NCBI GenBank assembly: GCA_009760855.2
Contig: WPIO01000138.1
Location: 248,001 to 312,000, forward strand
Direction of reading: 5' to 3'
Source: Cristatella mucedo
Lineage: Eukaryota; Bryozoa; Phylactolaemata; Cristatellidae
Length of the DNA: 64,000 bases
Shown here: positions 23,119 through 34,158 of the stretch, one piece after another
Layout: each line of letters begins with the position of its first letter
Numbering within the stretch: position 1 is the first letter of the stretch
Translations under genes and position numbers: made by a program
Notes under the pieces: model-generated
What the model was told of the DNA's origin: nothing
The model's input: the letters and a program-made list of their open reading frames with translations, nothing else
The model's database searches: none

Positions 23119-23719
23119 TTTTTTATATTTCTATCAATAATATGCATAGATAGCTGTGTGTTTTGGCATATAAACGAAAACCTAAATATTGCTTGGCAAC
23201 TACTTCGGCATGGGAGAGAGGAAAACTTATGAAAACAAGCAGCCTTAGAACGAATCCGGCATGTACCCTATATTTCGAAGGATCGCCGGATGACCGTTTG
23301 CCATCATCATGTATGCACTGACTACTCCCACCAAGACAGGATTTAAGCCATTTTAGCACATTGCTTGTAACGTTCAGGCAAGATGATGGCCGGTCAAGAG
23401 GATTTGGAGGTCAGTGGTATCGAATGCTGTGAGGGTTCAGCAGAACTAGCAGAGGGGCTATCTAAGCCTTAGAAAGTCGTTGTAGACTCACTGCATTAAT
23501 AACAAAACATTTACAGTATATCGCAGCCTACGAGCCACCTCATTCTAGGTACTGTACACATGTTTAAAATGAGGGGTATCCAGTGGCTAGTGATAGCATG
23601 CCCTGTTGCATCGCATGCAAGTCCCCAAAGGACGGTGCATGTGGTTACAGCAAAGGCTGCAGCGGGAATCGGCAGGCTCAGTAGTGCTGACTCGGTGAAG
23701 TGATCAGCTCTACATGCTG

Positions 23720-24000
23720 ACGCAACGACATCTACTCTCCAACTGCCGACTATGGCACATCTTTTTCAGCGGTCCTGAACTGCTACTTCTATGCTACTCA
23801 CTACCTCAACTGCTCTCCTAACTCTGCTATGCTTCCCACTTTCTCTTTGTTGCGTGAGACGAAGTCTGTTGGGTACCGAATGCGTACCGAAAGCCGCTTA
23901 GGCTGTGAGTGCGCTATACAAAACTCTCCTGCGTAACACCCACATGGTCTCTATGACTTTGTGGAGTTACTGACGGAGATACATTACATTAGATGTAAGC
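23720..24000 (+). mobile_element. LINE-B 3' end fragment
   Basis: It matches the last 90 codons and the tail of LINE-B: actgccgactatggcacatc, cactacctcaactgctctcc, gtctgttgggtaccgaatgc and acggagatacattacatta. Confidence 0.8.
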
Positions 24001-24529
24001 ATGTTAGAGGGCTTGCCCCTTGTGTGATAATGGTATAGTTGCTGCATCGGGGACCTCTTGTGATTCGCCACACAGGAAGTACCGAACAGCTCTTCTTCGA
24101 ATTGCATAAGGGAGAAAGCATCTTTTGAAGGCTTCATTTTCTTACGTCGAAACTTCCATCGCTCGATTAGGAGAACTCGCGTGATGACACCGATGATGGC
24201 TAGATTCCTCTAGATTCACCATTAGATTAGACGACGATTTCACTTCTGCTGGCTTCGTGCAGCTTCGGCACGGCCGCGCGATACCTGCTGCAACTGTCGT
24301 GTGCTTAGACGCGACGTACAAAGCCCTGGAAAATGTCGGCTTCTTTGCTGCATTGTCGAGACTGTGCAAAGCGGTCTCCATCCTAGCTTTGAGCCGGTTC
24401 GCGCGAACGGCATCGAGCAACGACCGAGGTCAAAATCGAGCGCTGCCATGGCTCTGTCCGTGCCGTGCCAGTCGTGCGTGAGCCGCAGCCGCTCTGCACT
24501 TTGCCCTCTGCCCATCGTTGAGTCTTCAG

Positions 24530-25277
24530 GCTGAAAGCGATCGAGCTCGAGCTGGACAAGACGAAGCGCGGTGACGACCGCTACCTCGAGTTACTCACCG
24601 AGGAGCATGGCACAGCCAAGGCCGAGCAGGCGGCCGCCGCGCAGCTCGACTCTCTCGAGCTGCGCGAACGCGATCACTTTGCTCAGCTGTCGGCGGCGCT
24701 TCGCGAGAGCCACGAGAAGGAGAGGGCGCGCGCCGAGCGCACTCGCTACTGGTCGCTAGCCGGCTCGCTCGCCGGCGCCGTCGTGGGCGTGGTCGGCGCC
24801 ACGCTCAGCCACCGCGCCAGGACTCGCGAGCTGCGCGAGGCGGTGAGCGTGGCCGTGGCCTCGCGGGGACGCGACGGCGTCGACGACCCCGCCTCGGCCT
24901 CTGCCGCAGCTGCAGCAGAGGCCCTTCAGCGAGCGGTTGGCCGAGTGGAGGGCGCCGTGCTGCTCGCCGCGGCCGATGCCGATCGCCTTGTGGTGAGCAC
25001 CGTCGGTCGGGAGGAGCGCGTCGTGCGCGAGATAGCTGCTCTCAGGAGCCAGCTCGCTCTGCACCCGGCCGCCGCCCGAGAGCGTCCGGAAGACGGTGGC
25101 GAGCAGCCGCTGCCGTCCTCATCATCTCTCGCCTCGGCATCGTCGGCATCGACCGACGACATGGAGGCGGCGCTGGCTCGCAGCGAGAGCAGGATCCTGC
25201 GAGCCGTGAACGCTTACGGCATCAGCTGCCTTCTCATGGCTGCCGTGGCGGTCGCCTGCTACAGCCGGTCATCGTGA
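24530..25277 (+). CDS. CCDC51: CCDC51 (MITOK) homologue, terminal coding exon
   Basis: This exon encodes residues 87-335 and the TGA stop (25275-25277). It opens with the third base of Arg87 (AG|G) after acceptor CTTCAG. The coiled coil continues (residues 88-158) with the family motifs RGDDRYLELLTEEH and LRESHEKERARAERTRYW. A first transmembrane helix follows at about 162-181 (SLAGSLAGAVVGVVGATL), leading into SHRARTRELREAV, equivalent to the vertebrate YVNRVRLQELKAL. A long Ala/Ser-rich intermembrane-side region comes next, then a second transmembrane helix at about 315-331, four residues from the C-terminus. Two helices near the C-terminal half are the CCDC51 layout. The total of 335 residues is shorter than the human protein (about 411), mainly in the N-terminus and linker. 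The exon is far more GC- and CpG-rich than its surroundings. Confidence 0.93.
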
Positions 25278-26939
25278 GAGGTGTAGCCTCCGCGTGCTGC
25301 TCGCCCACCGGATGCAGTCTCGGAGTGCAGGCTCGGTCCTATTGTGCAAGATCGGTTGCCCGACGTTGATCTGGGCCCACTAGTGAACCTAGTGGGCCGG
25401 TCTGATCCTCACACGACTCGGCATCCGCGATAGCAGAATGCATCCACTGAGTGCATCGTGAGGGCCTGATGGCTAGTCTCGTCACTCTGCAACTGACTGT
25501 GGTGGTACTGCTCTCATTGTTACCCTGCGTGGGCCTGACATTTAGCAGCAAGCGAGCGATGCTATCTTGATTGCCGGCATCTAGTTTGCGAGTCGTCGGT
25601 GAATAGATTCGCCGGGTACTGTCCTGTGCCTCCAGTCGTGTGTCTCGATCTACGATGACTGTAAAAGGTGCTCGTAAAGAGAGCATCCTTGCAAGCAGCA
25701 CATTCTACTGTTGTGCTAGCTAGCTTGGCCCGTGTATGCACATTATAGGCTCAGCCTACCTATTTATGGAGCACTTTGGAGCTCTCAGAGATACAACCTC
25801 CATATGGCATTGAAGTGTGGCCCGTGAGACTCGTCGCCTTGGCTGGTGGCGTCGGCAGCAGCAGCAGCAGCTCATGGAATTGCAGCTGCTGCTACTGCGC
25901 AATGAGGGACGCGATGCCTCAAAGCTTGTGCACGGCCGGCAAAAGCAGAGCCTGAGCCTCGAGCAATTTCAAGTTCATCTGCCTGGGGTATCTACCTTCA
26001 CTTGGTGAGGGCCGCTTGGGCATTCGTATTTCGGACTGTGGGCAGGCCTGTCTGCTTTACACAAGCGATGCTGCCGGAAGGATGCTGCTTCGGTCTTAAG
26101 CATTCTTGGCGTTCTAGCATCAAAGGCCTGGTTCCTGCTTCCGGCATTCTGATGTTCTTGTCAAAGAATCTGGAGTGAGTAGCGGGAGAGCAACTTAAAG
26201 CTTAAAGCAAAACATCAAACCTAACTAGGTTATTTCAGTCAGTACTTCCAACAAATCCATGTGGGCACTCTTCTGCGTATGTATTTACGACATTCTCAGA
26301 AATGTTGACCAGGAGAAAGTCTCTCTGCTAGGTCTTCTGGATTTTTTGGTAGCATTGATACCTCTTACCTAGTCCTTTTTGACCGTTTTGCCTGGGCGTT
26401 CATGGCCTAAAGCTGAGTCCTTTTGGCACTGGCTTAGTGGGATTGTTCATAGTGTAGATTTCAATGGAAATTGGTAATCTTGTGAGCTTTTGAAATATGC
26501 AGTGCCCCAAAGTTCTATTTCAGGTCCATGCTTTTCACAATCAATACTCACCCTTTGCCCACGACTTTTTGTCAGCCCAGATGGCTGTCAGCCCTATCTT
26601 TGCTTTGATTCCGTCATGCCTTCCATTGCTTCAGACTCAATTCCAATGCACTTTGCATTAAGACATTTCCACTTACATAGCTGATTTTCTTAAATTGACT
26701 GACGAAATAGATTTAATATCGATTGGTAATTCGTAATCGGTAATCGATTGGCCGATTCCGAGCGGTCTAACTCCACCGATATTTAACGGCTCGGCAAACA
26801 AGTATTCAGCCTTATTCACGGGACGAATTTTGCACATTCGTGCCTCCATAAAGCCCCCTGCGACTAAAGCACTTTTTTCAATCCGAAACCTGTGACTTTA
26901 AGAGATTTTTCGAGGTTTTTGCAAACGATGTGGCTACCT
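25278..26939. other. CCDC51 3' UTR and intergenic DNA
   Basis: Sequence immediately after the stop should be 3' UTR, but no clear AATAAA was found in the first several hundred bases. A CAG-type run sits at 25856-25871. From about 26000 on nothing is recognised, except tgattccg/cgattgg-type short repeats near 26720-26770. Confidence 0.5.
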
Positions 26940-28477
26940 TTAATAAGGTCAGGTAAATAGAGCTCGTCTCCTGAGGACCCTATTCCCACCCCTCAGCGGT
27001 CGTCACTTCGAGACAAACTTAACTCAGCTACAACTGAGATTTGTATTTTTTCTGGGAAAGTGGTTGTACCCAAGTCCTTCAAATAGGCCGTCATTAGACC
27101 GATACTTAAAAGGTTGGTTTAGATACAGGAGTCCTTGCAAACTATCGCCCATTTTCCCTCTTTCTTTTTTGTCAGATTATTGAAAAATTGTCGGTAAGCA
27201 GCTTGTAGCACACATCGAAAAGAAAAATCGTTGGAAAATTTCAGTCGGAGTTCAAGCGGCAGCACTCCACTAAAACTGCTCCCCTCGGTGTCACCAATGA
27301 CATCCTATCCAGCAATGATGGCAGGAGTGCCACTGTACTAGCTCTGCTAGATCTATCAGCTGCCTTCGACACCGTTTATCCCGATGTTCTACTGGAACGA
27401 TTGAGAACAACGGTCGGTCTGCCAGACGAGGCACTGGCATGGTTCAAATCGTACTTATCCGATCGTATTCAATTCAAATCGTGTGAGGTCAGGTCTCCTT
27501 CAGACCACTCCCCTTGAGCCCCACAAAGGTCCGCCATCCATCCTTTTCTGTTCTCCATTAATACTCACCCTCTGAGGAAAATGAGTTGGGTAAATTGAAT
27601 AGGCTATCACTTATATGCCGACGACACTCCGCTGAATTTGTCATTCAAATCATATTAATTTGCTGCAGTCGCAGATAAACTGAATGTTTCCCGTGCAGAC
27701 ATTCGATCATGGATGTCATCAAATTTCCTTAAACTTAACGACAATAAAGCGGAACTGCTACTCATAGGAAACCCCGAGCGTGTGGGTGGACTAGAAGACT
27801 TTGCTCTTTTAATAGGCGATGCTGGCGTGTGGCCTTCACCGTGTGCTCGGAATTAAAGTGCGATCTTCGACTGCTCCCTAAATTTTGCAAGATTCGCTAA
27901 GACTGTTTCTACAGCTGCACTACGTACGATCCCTATCTAAGATTAAGAACTGCCTTCCGCGGACGGCTTTCAAAAAAGTTAACTAGCTCCCGGTTCTGTC
28001 TCGGCTGGATTATTGCAATACGATTTTGCTAGGCTACCGAAAAAATGCCCGAGACTGCTGCTAAGGGTGATGATAATAGCTGCAAGGCGAGTTTACGAAT
28101 CCCGGAGGTTAGATCGTGTGTCTCAGGTGCTGAGAGTGCTTGGATGGCTGCGGGTTGATCAGCGGATACAGCGAAAAGTTCTTAAGCTGATCCACAAGGC
28201 CTGCGACGGCTTGGCCCCTTCAAACCTGGCTGAGCTTGCTGAACCAGTTTCAGCCTCCACGAGCCCTCAGGCTTTGTATGGACAATAAATTAGCTGCTCC
28301 GTTTCTTCGCTTAAATACTGCTTGAGACAGAAGCTTTTGCTCCGTTGGCCGTAGACTGTGGAACTCACTACCGCAATTCTTACGAAACGAGATCGACTCC
28401 GGCTGGCGACTATCGCACATCCTTTCCAGCCGTCTTGAGCTGCTACTTCAACGCTACTCGCTAGCTTAACTGCTCCC
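26940..28477 (+). mobile_element. LINE-B, longest copy (RT core), split
   Basis: With frameshifts, it shows AVIRPILK, a decayed NYRPIS block (27140), QHSTKTAPLGVTNDILS, LALLDLSAAFDTVYPDVLLE (about 27340-27400, RT motif A), LAWFKSYLSDRIQF, YADDTPLNLSF (about 27617, RT catalytic YADD box), IRSWMSSNFLKLNDNKAELL, and the C-terminal RVLGWLRVDQRI and LKLIHKACDGLAPSNLAEL (28013-28230). The element is broken at 28477 by a ~760-bp insertion and resumes at 29238. Stops and indels make it inactive. Confidence 0.85.
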
Positions 28478-29237
28478 TTGTCGCTTGGTTAACGCACAAC
28501 ACAGAACCGCCAGCCGATGACCAACAACACCAACGGTTTATTCTATGAGGCACGGACCAGAGGGGAGCATGACTCCCTTTGCCCCTCTCTCCCACTCGAG
28601 TCCCACTCCTCGACCCCAGCTACCAGCCGGACCCTATGATGAATGCAACTTCTGTTTACCAGCAGGTTAGCGGGAGCAACAATACCTGCCTGTGTCCAAG
28701 CCACATCAGAGGCGGACCACGGCGGTGCACCAGCTCGTCCCGACGACACATCCAACTTCTGCACTGGCCCGTCTAGATGACACATCCAACCTCTTCACTG
28801 GCCCGTCCCGACGATACTCCCAACAGCTGTTCACCGGCCTGTTAGCGGAGGACCAGCCTTGGCCTGTGTCCGAGCCACGTCAAACTGCACGTGCGCCTGA
28901 CCTTAAGATCACGAGTTCCTAGCAGCAATACAAGTAACTGCAATATACCAAGCAGCATCGACCCCTTCTATCCGCTACAAATGCCACACGACACATCCGA
29001 CGCCTTATCGGCATAGCTGCCAATAGCGACAGCTGACCCTCTTAGCCAGGCTGACTACCTTAAAGCCTCTCGATGGAGGCGCGCTGGAGCACGGCCTTTC
29101 GCGACCAGCTGGCAAAGTGGGCGACCGGCCATCGTCACCGAGCTGACTTCCACAGCCGCCGTTTTGCCGACCTCGACTGCCGTCGCTCCAGCTGCTTCTG
29201 CGGACTCTGCCGCCGCGTTTCCGACCTGCGCCGCCGA
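28478..29237 (-). mobile_element. ~760-bp insertion in LINE-B, possibly a solo LTR
   Basis: The LINE-B sequence is continuous if this block is removed (LNC... before, then ...FSAFRDMEPVGYQM after). The inserted block has no reverse-transcriptase or transposase frame. On the minus strand it has AATAAACCGTTGGTGTTG (about 28545-28528) 50 bp before its end, like the polyadenylation signal of a long terminal repeat. The CCGCCGAGTCTCC-rich other end would then be U3. No clear target duplication was found, so the element class is a guess. Confidence 0.4.
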
Positions 29238-29400
29238 GTCTCCGACCCTGCTGACTCGGCTGTGCTTCTCACTTTCTGCGTTTCGTGATATGGAGCCTGT
29301 TGGCTATCAAATGCTTACCGAAAGTCGCTCAAACTGCGAGTTCGCAATACGAAACTCTCCGGCGTAATACCGACATATTTTTGCGGCTATGCGGACGTAC
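29238..29400 (+). mobile_element. LINE-B 3' end, distal part of the split copy
   Basis: FRDMEPVGYQMLTESRSNCE and FAIRNSPA correspond to the last residues of the LINE-B frame, followed by the 3' UTR start (taataccgacat). The ATTACATTA tail is decayed. Confidence 0.75.
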
Positions 29401-29898
29401 AGAGGTAATGAAGTCATCTTTATTAGTCACCTCATTATTAGCTCAGTCAGTATGTGTCACTCAGATATACTGGTAATCCTCATGCGCAATATTGGCTCAG
29501 TCAGTACCTGCCGAGTAGCCAAAGCGACCAGGTTCAAGTCACTGCTTAGCGTCATCGGTGGCGGGGGGGGGGGACATCCGTGTACAACAGACAGCTGTTG
29601 CGGGTTTGTAACTTACTATGGCTAGACTGGCAAAAAAGATGCGTGTGCGGAATACAGGGTAGTACACGGGAAAGGAGGAAGAGACCTAGATTTCTCTTCA
29701 CCGGCTGCGTCTAGAGTGCGTAGACCGGCTTGGCCGGTACGGTTTCGGCTAATAAAGTGCTCGGTGTTGGAGTCAGTAAACTAATGGCTCGGTGGCGCTA
29801 TCAAGCTTGACGACGGGCTATCCAGGATAGCGCCATGCCGAGGTAGCGGCAGAGGTCGTCACGCGGCATCAGCTGCTGCCTCAGTTGGGGCCATAGTT
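29401..29898. other. Intergenic DNA with a G run and a hairpin
   Basis: No gene was recognised. It contains an 11-G run at 29563-29573 and the stem-loop listed at 29788. Confidence 0.5.
29788..29842. repeat. Stem-loop with GGCGCTATC/GATAGCGCC stem
   Basis: CTCGG plus GGCGCTATC pairs with GATAGCGCC plus CCGAG around a loop of about 23 bases, with a small asymmetric bulge. The function is unknown; it could be a decayed palindromic transposon end. Confidence 0.7.
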
Positions 29899-30050
29899 AA
29901 TAATAATAATATAACTTATTTGTACAGCGCCCTAAGAGAGTTCAATCTCTATTCAGGCGCTTCACACATGCCTCGGGGCTCGAGCCCATGACCTCAGCCA
30001 GACCTCGGTCGGGGGCGAGCATCTTAACCGCTGGACCAAACCAGCTCAGT
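29899..30050 (-). mobile_element. SINE-B, well preserved
   Basis: The + strand starts with the TAATAATAATAAT tail complement. It continues with cgccctaagagagttcaatc and tctattcaggcgcttcacac (hairpin), the B-box complement gggctcgagcccatgacc, and the A-box complement ccgctggacca. Confidence 0.85.
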
Positions 30051-30399
30051 CGGGGCCGCATACGCAGCCTTCAGCTGTTAGGTGGTTACTCTGTATTGCG
30101 GGTCGCGTTCTGGTACGATTGAACCGCGAACAGCCGCCTGGGCTCGGCGGGCCAGCGAGGTGCATGTCCAGCAGAGGAGAAGGCGTGGGTCCAAAAATTG
30201 CTTCTATTTAAACGCTACCGCATTGGCGGCACCGCAACGCAAATGTGTGCGGTACGGCCAAAAATTTGCTTACGCAAATATTAATTCGAGACTCGGAAGG
30301 CCAGAGAAAATTTGCCTGGGCTTAGTTAGGGTGCGCCTTAATACGAAACTGCTTACGATTACTGGGATGCAGAGTTGTGTTGCTAAGCTTGTCAATTGT
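30051..30399. other. Unassigned sequence before a LINE remnant
   Basis: An open + frame runs through from 30082 but its first 100 codons match nothing I know. Codon composition is unremarkable. Confidence 0.4.
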
Positions 30400-30760
30400 A
30401 AATGTCGCATGGGCCAAATTACAACACTTCTCTTCGACATGCACCGGCGGCCCATCAAGTTGCAATTTAAATCGATCATTTACTTTAAGGTATCTCCATT
30501 CTTTGGTCTCGACTGTCTATCTCGTATACTTGCTCCGCTAACTGAGCACGTGGCCTACAGCTGACCTAATATCCGTTACGAACCATGGCTTCACCTCGAA
30601 TGCAACTAGAGACTCGAGCACCCTACCATCTGATATCACAATATATCATGACGTGGCGATATTTAAAGCAAAACTAAAATCAGTACATTCCTCAGTGCAC
30701 GGTTCGCATATAATTAAGTCGTCCTTAATATGACTGCATTTTGAAATTGTGCATGCTAGG
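30400..30760 (+). mobile_element. LINE (L2/CR1-like) C-terminal remnant
   Basis: LLFDMHRRPIKLQFKSIIYF and LSRILAPL resemble the LLxxLHWLPIKxRIxFKI...YLSxLL block after the RT domain. A decayed VAIFKAKLK (about 30655) matches the final TFKxxLK motif. It is too diverged to place in family A or B. Confidence 0.5.
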
Positions 30761-31367
30761 GTCATAAATATCATTCACCCGATATGCTTTCTTTCAGCCA
30801 ACGTGAAGTACCTAGTAAGGCATGCAGTTCTCTTGTGGCTGACGAGTACCTTGTCGTTATACTTAGTATTACTATTGTCATATTATGCTGTGGCTGCAGT
30901 CTGTATTTCGCACCGGACATTACAGCTCGTTGATGATAGGCAAATCGCTCTTCATAACAGGCAGTAGTACGGTACAAAGTAAAGTACAACGTTAGAAAGC
31001 AATCAATATCAGGCAACGATCGAAGAGTAAGAAATTTGTGGCAGAGCTGGTGATTGAAATTATGCATATCTTATACCGGTATGTTGGCGAAAGTCACTAC
31101 CAAACGGTTATGCAAACAGGTCAAAAAGTAAAATCCTGTTCGTAGGTAAGTGCACATAGCTGCAAACCTGTGGATGTTGGCTTGATAGTGGCTTCTTTAG
31201 AGCACCCTCACTAGAACGGCTTGCCCGAACTGCCACACTATAACTGCATACTGCAGTTGTAATGTTAATAACAACAAAATAAGCAATAATCATACTAGCA
31301 CCTTAGAACCTAGAATTTTTGGATTGAGAATCAGTTACTCAAACCACGTTGACACTAGAACAGAGTG

Positions 31368-31370
<3 letters not shown>
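30761..31370. other. Intergenic DNA, nothing seen
   Basis: No coding, SINE or LINE signature. The short overlapping frames on both strands are not supported. Confidence 0.5.

Positions 31371-31413
<43 letters not shown>
31371..31413. repeat. (AG)n microsatellite
   Basis: About 21 perfect AG units, forming an inverted partner to the TC tract 60 bp downstream. Confidence 0.95.
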
Positions 31414-31416
<3 letters not shown>

Positions 31417-31472
31417 GCGAAAGCCAGTTCGTCAATCTTTGGCTGCTCCCCAGGTTATGCTGCAAACCGTGC

Positions 31473-31473
31473 C

Positions 31474-31520
<47 letters not shown>
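31473..31520. repeat. (TC)n microsatellite
   Basis: About 20 TC units with one TTTC interruption. Complementary to the AG tract at 31371-31413. Confidence 0.95.
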
Positions 31521-31522
<2 letters not shown>

Positions 31523-31574
31523 CTTTCTGTCTTCTCCCCTCTCTCTTTCCCGTCTCCTTTTTTTTTACTTGCGG

Positions 31575-31738
31575 GTCGTGATGGCCCACTAGGAAAGGTG
31601 GTTACTGTTCACGATCTTGGTCCCGAGTTCGTGAGTTCGAATTCTTCGGTGGGCGATCTTGAATTGCGGCTGCAAGCGGTGGTGATAGCCTTTAATGCTC
31701 TTATGCAGCTATACAAAAAGGCTTTTAAATCAGCTAGG
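31575..31738 (+). mobile_element. SINE-A, well preserved
   Basis: The A box is tggcccactag (31582-31592), the B box gagttcgaattc (about 31633), the body gcaagcggtggtgatagcc and the tail ctatacaaaaaggcttttaa..cagctagg. Confidence 0.85.
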
Positions 31739-32620
31739 TCATTTACTCCATCTCCAAACTCTCTCTGGCAATTTAAAAGCACGTCCTAACAGCAGTCTGC
31801 TCAATGCACAATTGCTTCATGCACAGGTTTGGTGCTGCCATTATTTGCCATTTGTGTTACTCGTTGCACCTAGTTTTATTGTAAAACCTGCTTCCAATGA
31901 TGAAAAAATGCTATTCATCACTCTTCACAAGTTTGATAGGGTAACAGCTTAGTGTATATGGCCGTGAAACTGAAGCTTTCCTGTTGCTAACAATGTGGTT
32001 GGTACCACAACAGCCGGCTTTGAGGTAATCGTCGCGTGTCAACGTAAAGTGCAGCTGGACTCGTCCTAAAGCTAGAGGCTTCCTTAATGCGATGGATTTG
32101 TTGCAGTCGAAGGTTTCTTAGACGACAAGTTTCTAGAAACCATCCACTCGACGTGTTTCCCGCAGAGAGTGGTTAACTTTTAGCGAACGATAGCAGTCGA
32201 CGTGGCAGCAACTGTAGCTACCACCGAATGAAAACAGTTAGTGCTATTGTGAAGGCCGTGATTCTAGGGAAGTTGATATTGGTTAGGCAGGCAGGAGTGC
32301 TAGCCTGCTGGAAGCATAGTACATGATTCGAGGTATGTCGCACCACCCGAATCAACAATTGTGCTTTCACGACGGAAACTTCTTCTTGCTGTCTGGGAAG
32401 ACAGCAAGCGAACTGGCAAACAGAGACAGGAACAAGTCTGTAACGAGTATTCGTCTGCAATCAGCTGAGGCCTGGACACTGCCTTTACGATTGCCATCGA
32501 GTATTGATGTTTTCCAGGGAACTGAAAGAGCATCTTTCGACTTCTTTCACAGGCAATTAAGGTAGCCAAGCTGTGTTGCTGATGGCTTCCAGAAGTTTGG
32601 CCTTGCAAACCTGTTGGTCC
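31739..32620 (-). other. Possible 3' UTR of the Kv4 gene
   Basis: Sequence downstream of the candidate Kv4 stop codon on the minus strand. An AATAAA (minus strand, near 31878-31873) could end the transcript about 740 bases after the stop. Otherwise nothing is recognised. Confidence 0.3.
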
Positions 32621-32875
32621 TTAGCTCAAGTGGTTGGCTTTTGAGTCGCTAGCACCGTTTTTCTTCTGATTCATTGGCGAATTCACCCCTTGGCTATCAC
32701 GATCACTATTCTGTTTGGAAGGTCTGTGGCTTGCACTGCATCGGATGTCTTTACCATCCCGATTGGGAGTGCCGGTATCGCTCCCGGCTCTGCTGCGACT
32801 GTTAGGTGGTCCATGGATGACTTTAATTACTTTCAGTTCTTCATCCTCATCGCATTCATGTGTCACGTGCCTTCC
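32621..32875 (-). CDS. Candidate terminal coding exon of Kv4/Shal
   Basis: After an acceptor (TTCTTTCATTTAG) the minus strand is open for 84 codons to a TAA at 32623-32621. The phase (0) fits the upstream Kv4 exon. The peptide starts GRHVTHECDEDEELKVIKV; the THECDEDEE portion is loosely like NHEFVDEQVFEE that follows the CLExTT motif in vertebrate Kv4 proteins. The remainder is Ser/Asp/Asn/Lys-rich and hydrophilic (SRSRAGSDTGTPNRDGKDIR), as expected of a cytoplasmic channel tail. It ends ...KANHLS and lacks the VSAL-type PDZ end of vertebrate Kv4. Similarity is weak and the open frame could be chance. Confidence 0.4.
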   Translation of the reverse strand, partial: GRHVTHECDEDEELKVIKVIHGPPNSRSRAGSDTGTPNRDGKDIRCSASHRPSKQNSDRDSQGVNSPMNQKKNGASDSKANHLS

Positions 32876-33940
32876 CTAAATGAAAGAAGCACATTATGGC
32901 TATGGGCTTGACAAGTTTCATGGCCCTTCAGCTTTAGCTCAGTGATCACAATATCAACACAGCGTATCCCAGCAGTGAACAAGGCCGTGCAGACTGGCTT
33001 TCCTTGTTATATATAGACAGACACAGCAAACGTTTGCCGATAGACCAAACCTTAGTGGTTGCCCACTGGTATGATCTGCAGTTGAGACTCGGCTTCAGTA
33101 TTGAGCTCAGCTTTCCCTATGCACTGGATAAGACATGGCCACGGCAAGACAGGGTCTCCCAGCTAGATCTCCAGGGCGAGGGAAGGGCCTCTACGTGCTA
33201 GCATGTGCAAATGCCAGGTCAATGAATAACGCGGCTGGCCTTTCCAACGAACTATGCTGTGACATGTGAGGACGCAGCCAGAGGGTGAGCAAGAATAGAT
33301 GGGGTCATAGGCCAATTACAAGGAAGCTAGCATGCCCTCGTGCCTCCTTGGACTGTTGTGAAGTCGCATGCTGTTGCTACTCGGTAAATGAGCCACCACT
33401 GTCCCGCCAGGTTTTTCCGTAGGAACTGGGTATTCGTTAACAGCCGATCACTGAACCAGTCTTTAAGACTGGCTTGATGATGCAGCTCTTCAGGGCTGCC
33501 ACTGTCATCATTTAGTGCTTGGCTGCCTGACTGCTGCGATGGTAGAGCCACTTAAACCAATGACTCCGAGAAAAAAATCAATCTTAAATAGCAAATAAAC
33601 GAAAGAGATTTAAAAATCGCATAAGAAAGAAAAATGTGTGTGCGAAAATGTCTTATTTCATGCTGGTGCTGCAATTGTCATCTTCTTTTTCAAGCTTTGT
33701 GTTTGTAGCTTTAGCTCTAAACTGCCTGGGTGGGTGACTATTCTCTACTTATTATGCTTACGAAAACTATTTCGGTGTGCGTCAACCACCGGCAGGGTCT
33801 GCTGCTGCAAATTATGGCACAAGCTATGCCGTTTCTGTGCTAGGTGGAGCCAATACCGGAGTTCATGTTCACGATAATCTAATTTTTAATGGCACCACAA
33901 GGAAATGTGCTCGGAGTTATTTTGAGGAAGGCGAGGGTGG

Positions 33941-34105
33941 GCCACGATGGTACACTAGGTAAGGTGCTTGCCTTTCACGACCTTGTTTTCCCGAGGTCGT
34001 CGGTTTGAATCCTGCTGTGGGCGATCCTTTATCGCCACTGCAAGTGGTGGTGACAGCCATAAATGCTCTTCTTTCGCTATACAAAATAGGCTGTTAAATC
34101 AGCTA
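33941..34105 (+). mobile_element. SINE-A, well preserved
   Basis: The A box is tggtacactag (33948-33958) and the B box ggtttgaatcc (34002-34012). The body has gcaagtggtggtgacagcc and the tail is cgctatacaaaataggctg then ttaaatcagct. It is followed immediately by an AT microsatellite. Confidence 0.85.
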
Positions 34106-34110
34106 TAACA

Positions 34111-34112
<2 letters not shown>

Positions 34113-34156
<44 letters not shown>
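34113..34156. repeat. (AT)n microsatellite
   Basis: 22 perfect AT units just after the SINE-A tail, consistent with expansion of a SINE tail. Confidence 0.95.

Positions 34157-34158
<2 letters not shown>

Larger units (their letters stand above)
19438..24529 (+). other. CCDC51 intron 2
   Basis: A 5.1-kb phase-2 intron from GTATGA to GTCTTCAG. It contains a LINE-A copy, a tandem 13-mer, an inverted pair of SINE-B elements and a LINE-B 3' end (listed separately). 19438-20339, 21627-22745 and 24001-24529 show no other recognisable content. The last stretch becomes CpG-rich toward exon 3, which produces several overlapping frames. Confidence 0.75.

Noticed and set aside
24142-24534. Frames on both strands just before CCDC51 exon 3
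   Set aside because: They lie in the intron next to the GC-rich exon, conflict with each other and match nothing.
32600-32660. tRNA-like cttagctcaagtggttggct on the + strand
   Set aside because: It resembles an A box but no B box or acceptor pairing follows. It overlaps the candidate Kv4 exon by chance.
33327-33551. 74-codon minus frame as another Kv4 C-terminal exon
   Set aside because: Its composition is plausible but there is no similarity to Kv4 tails and no good donor.
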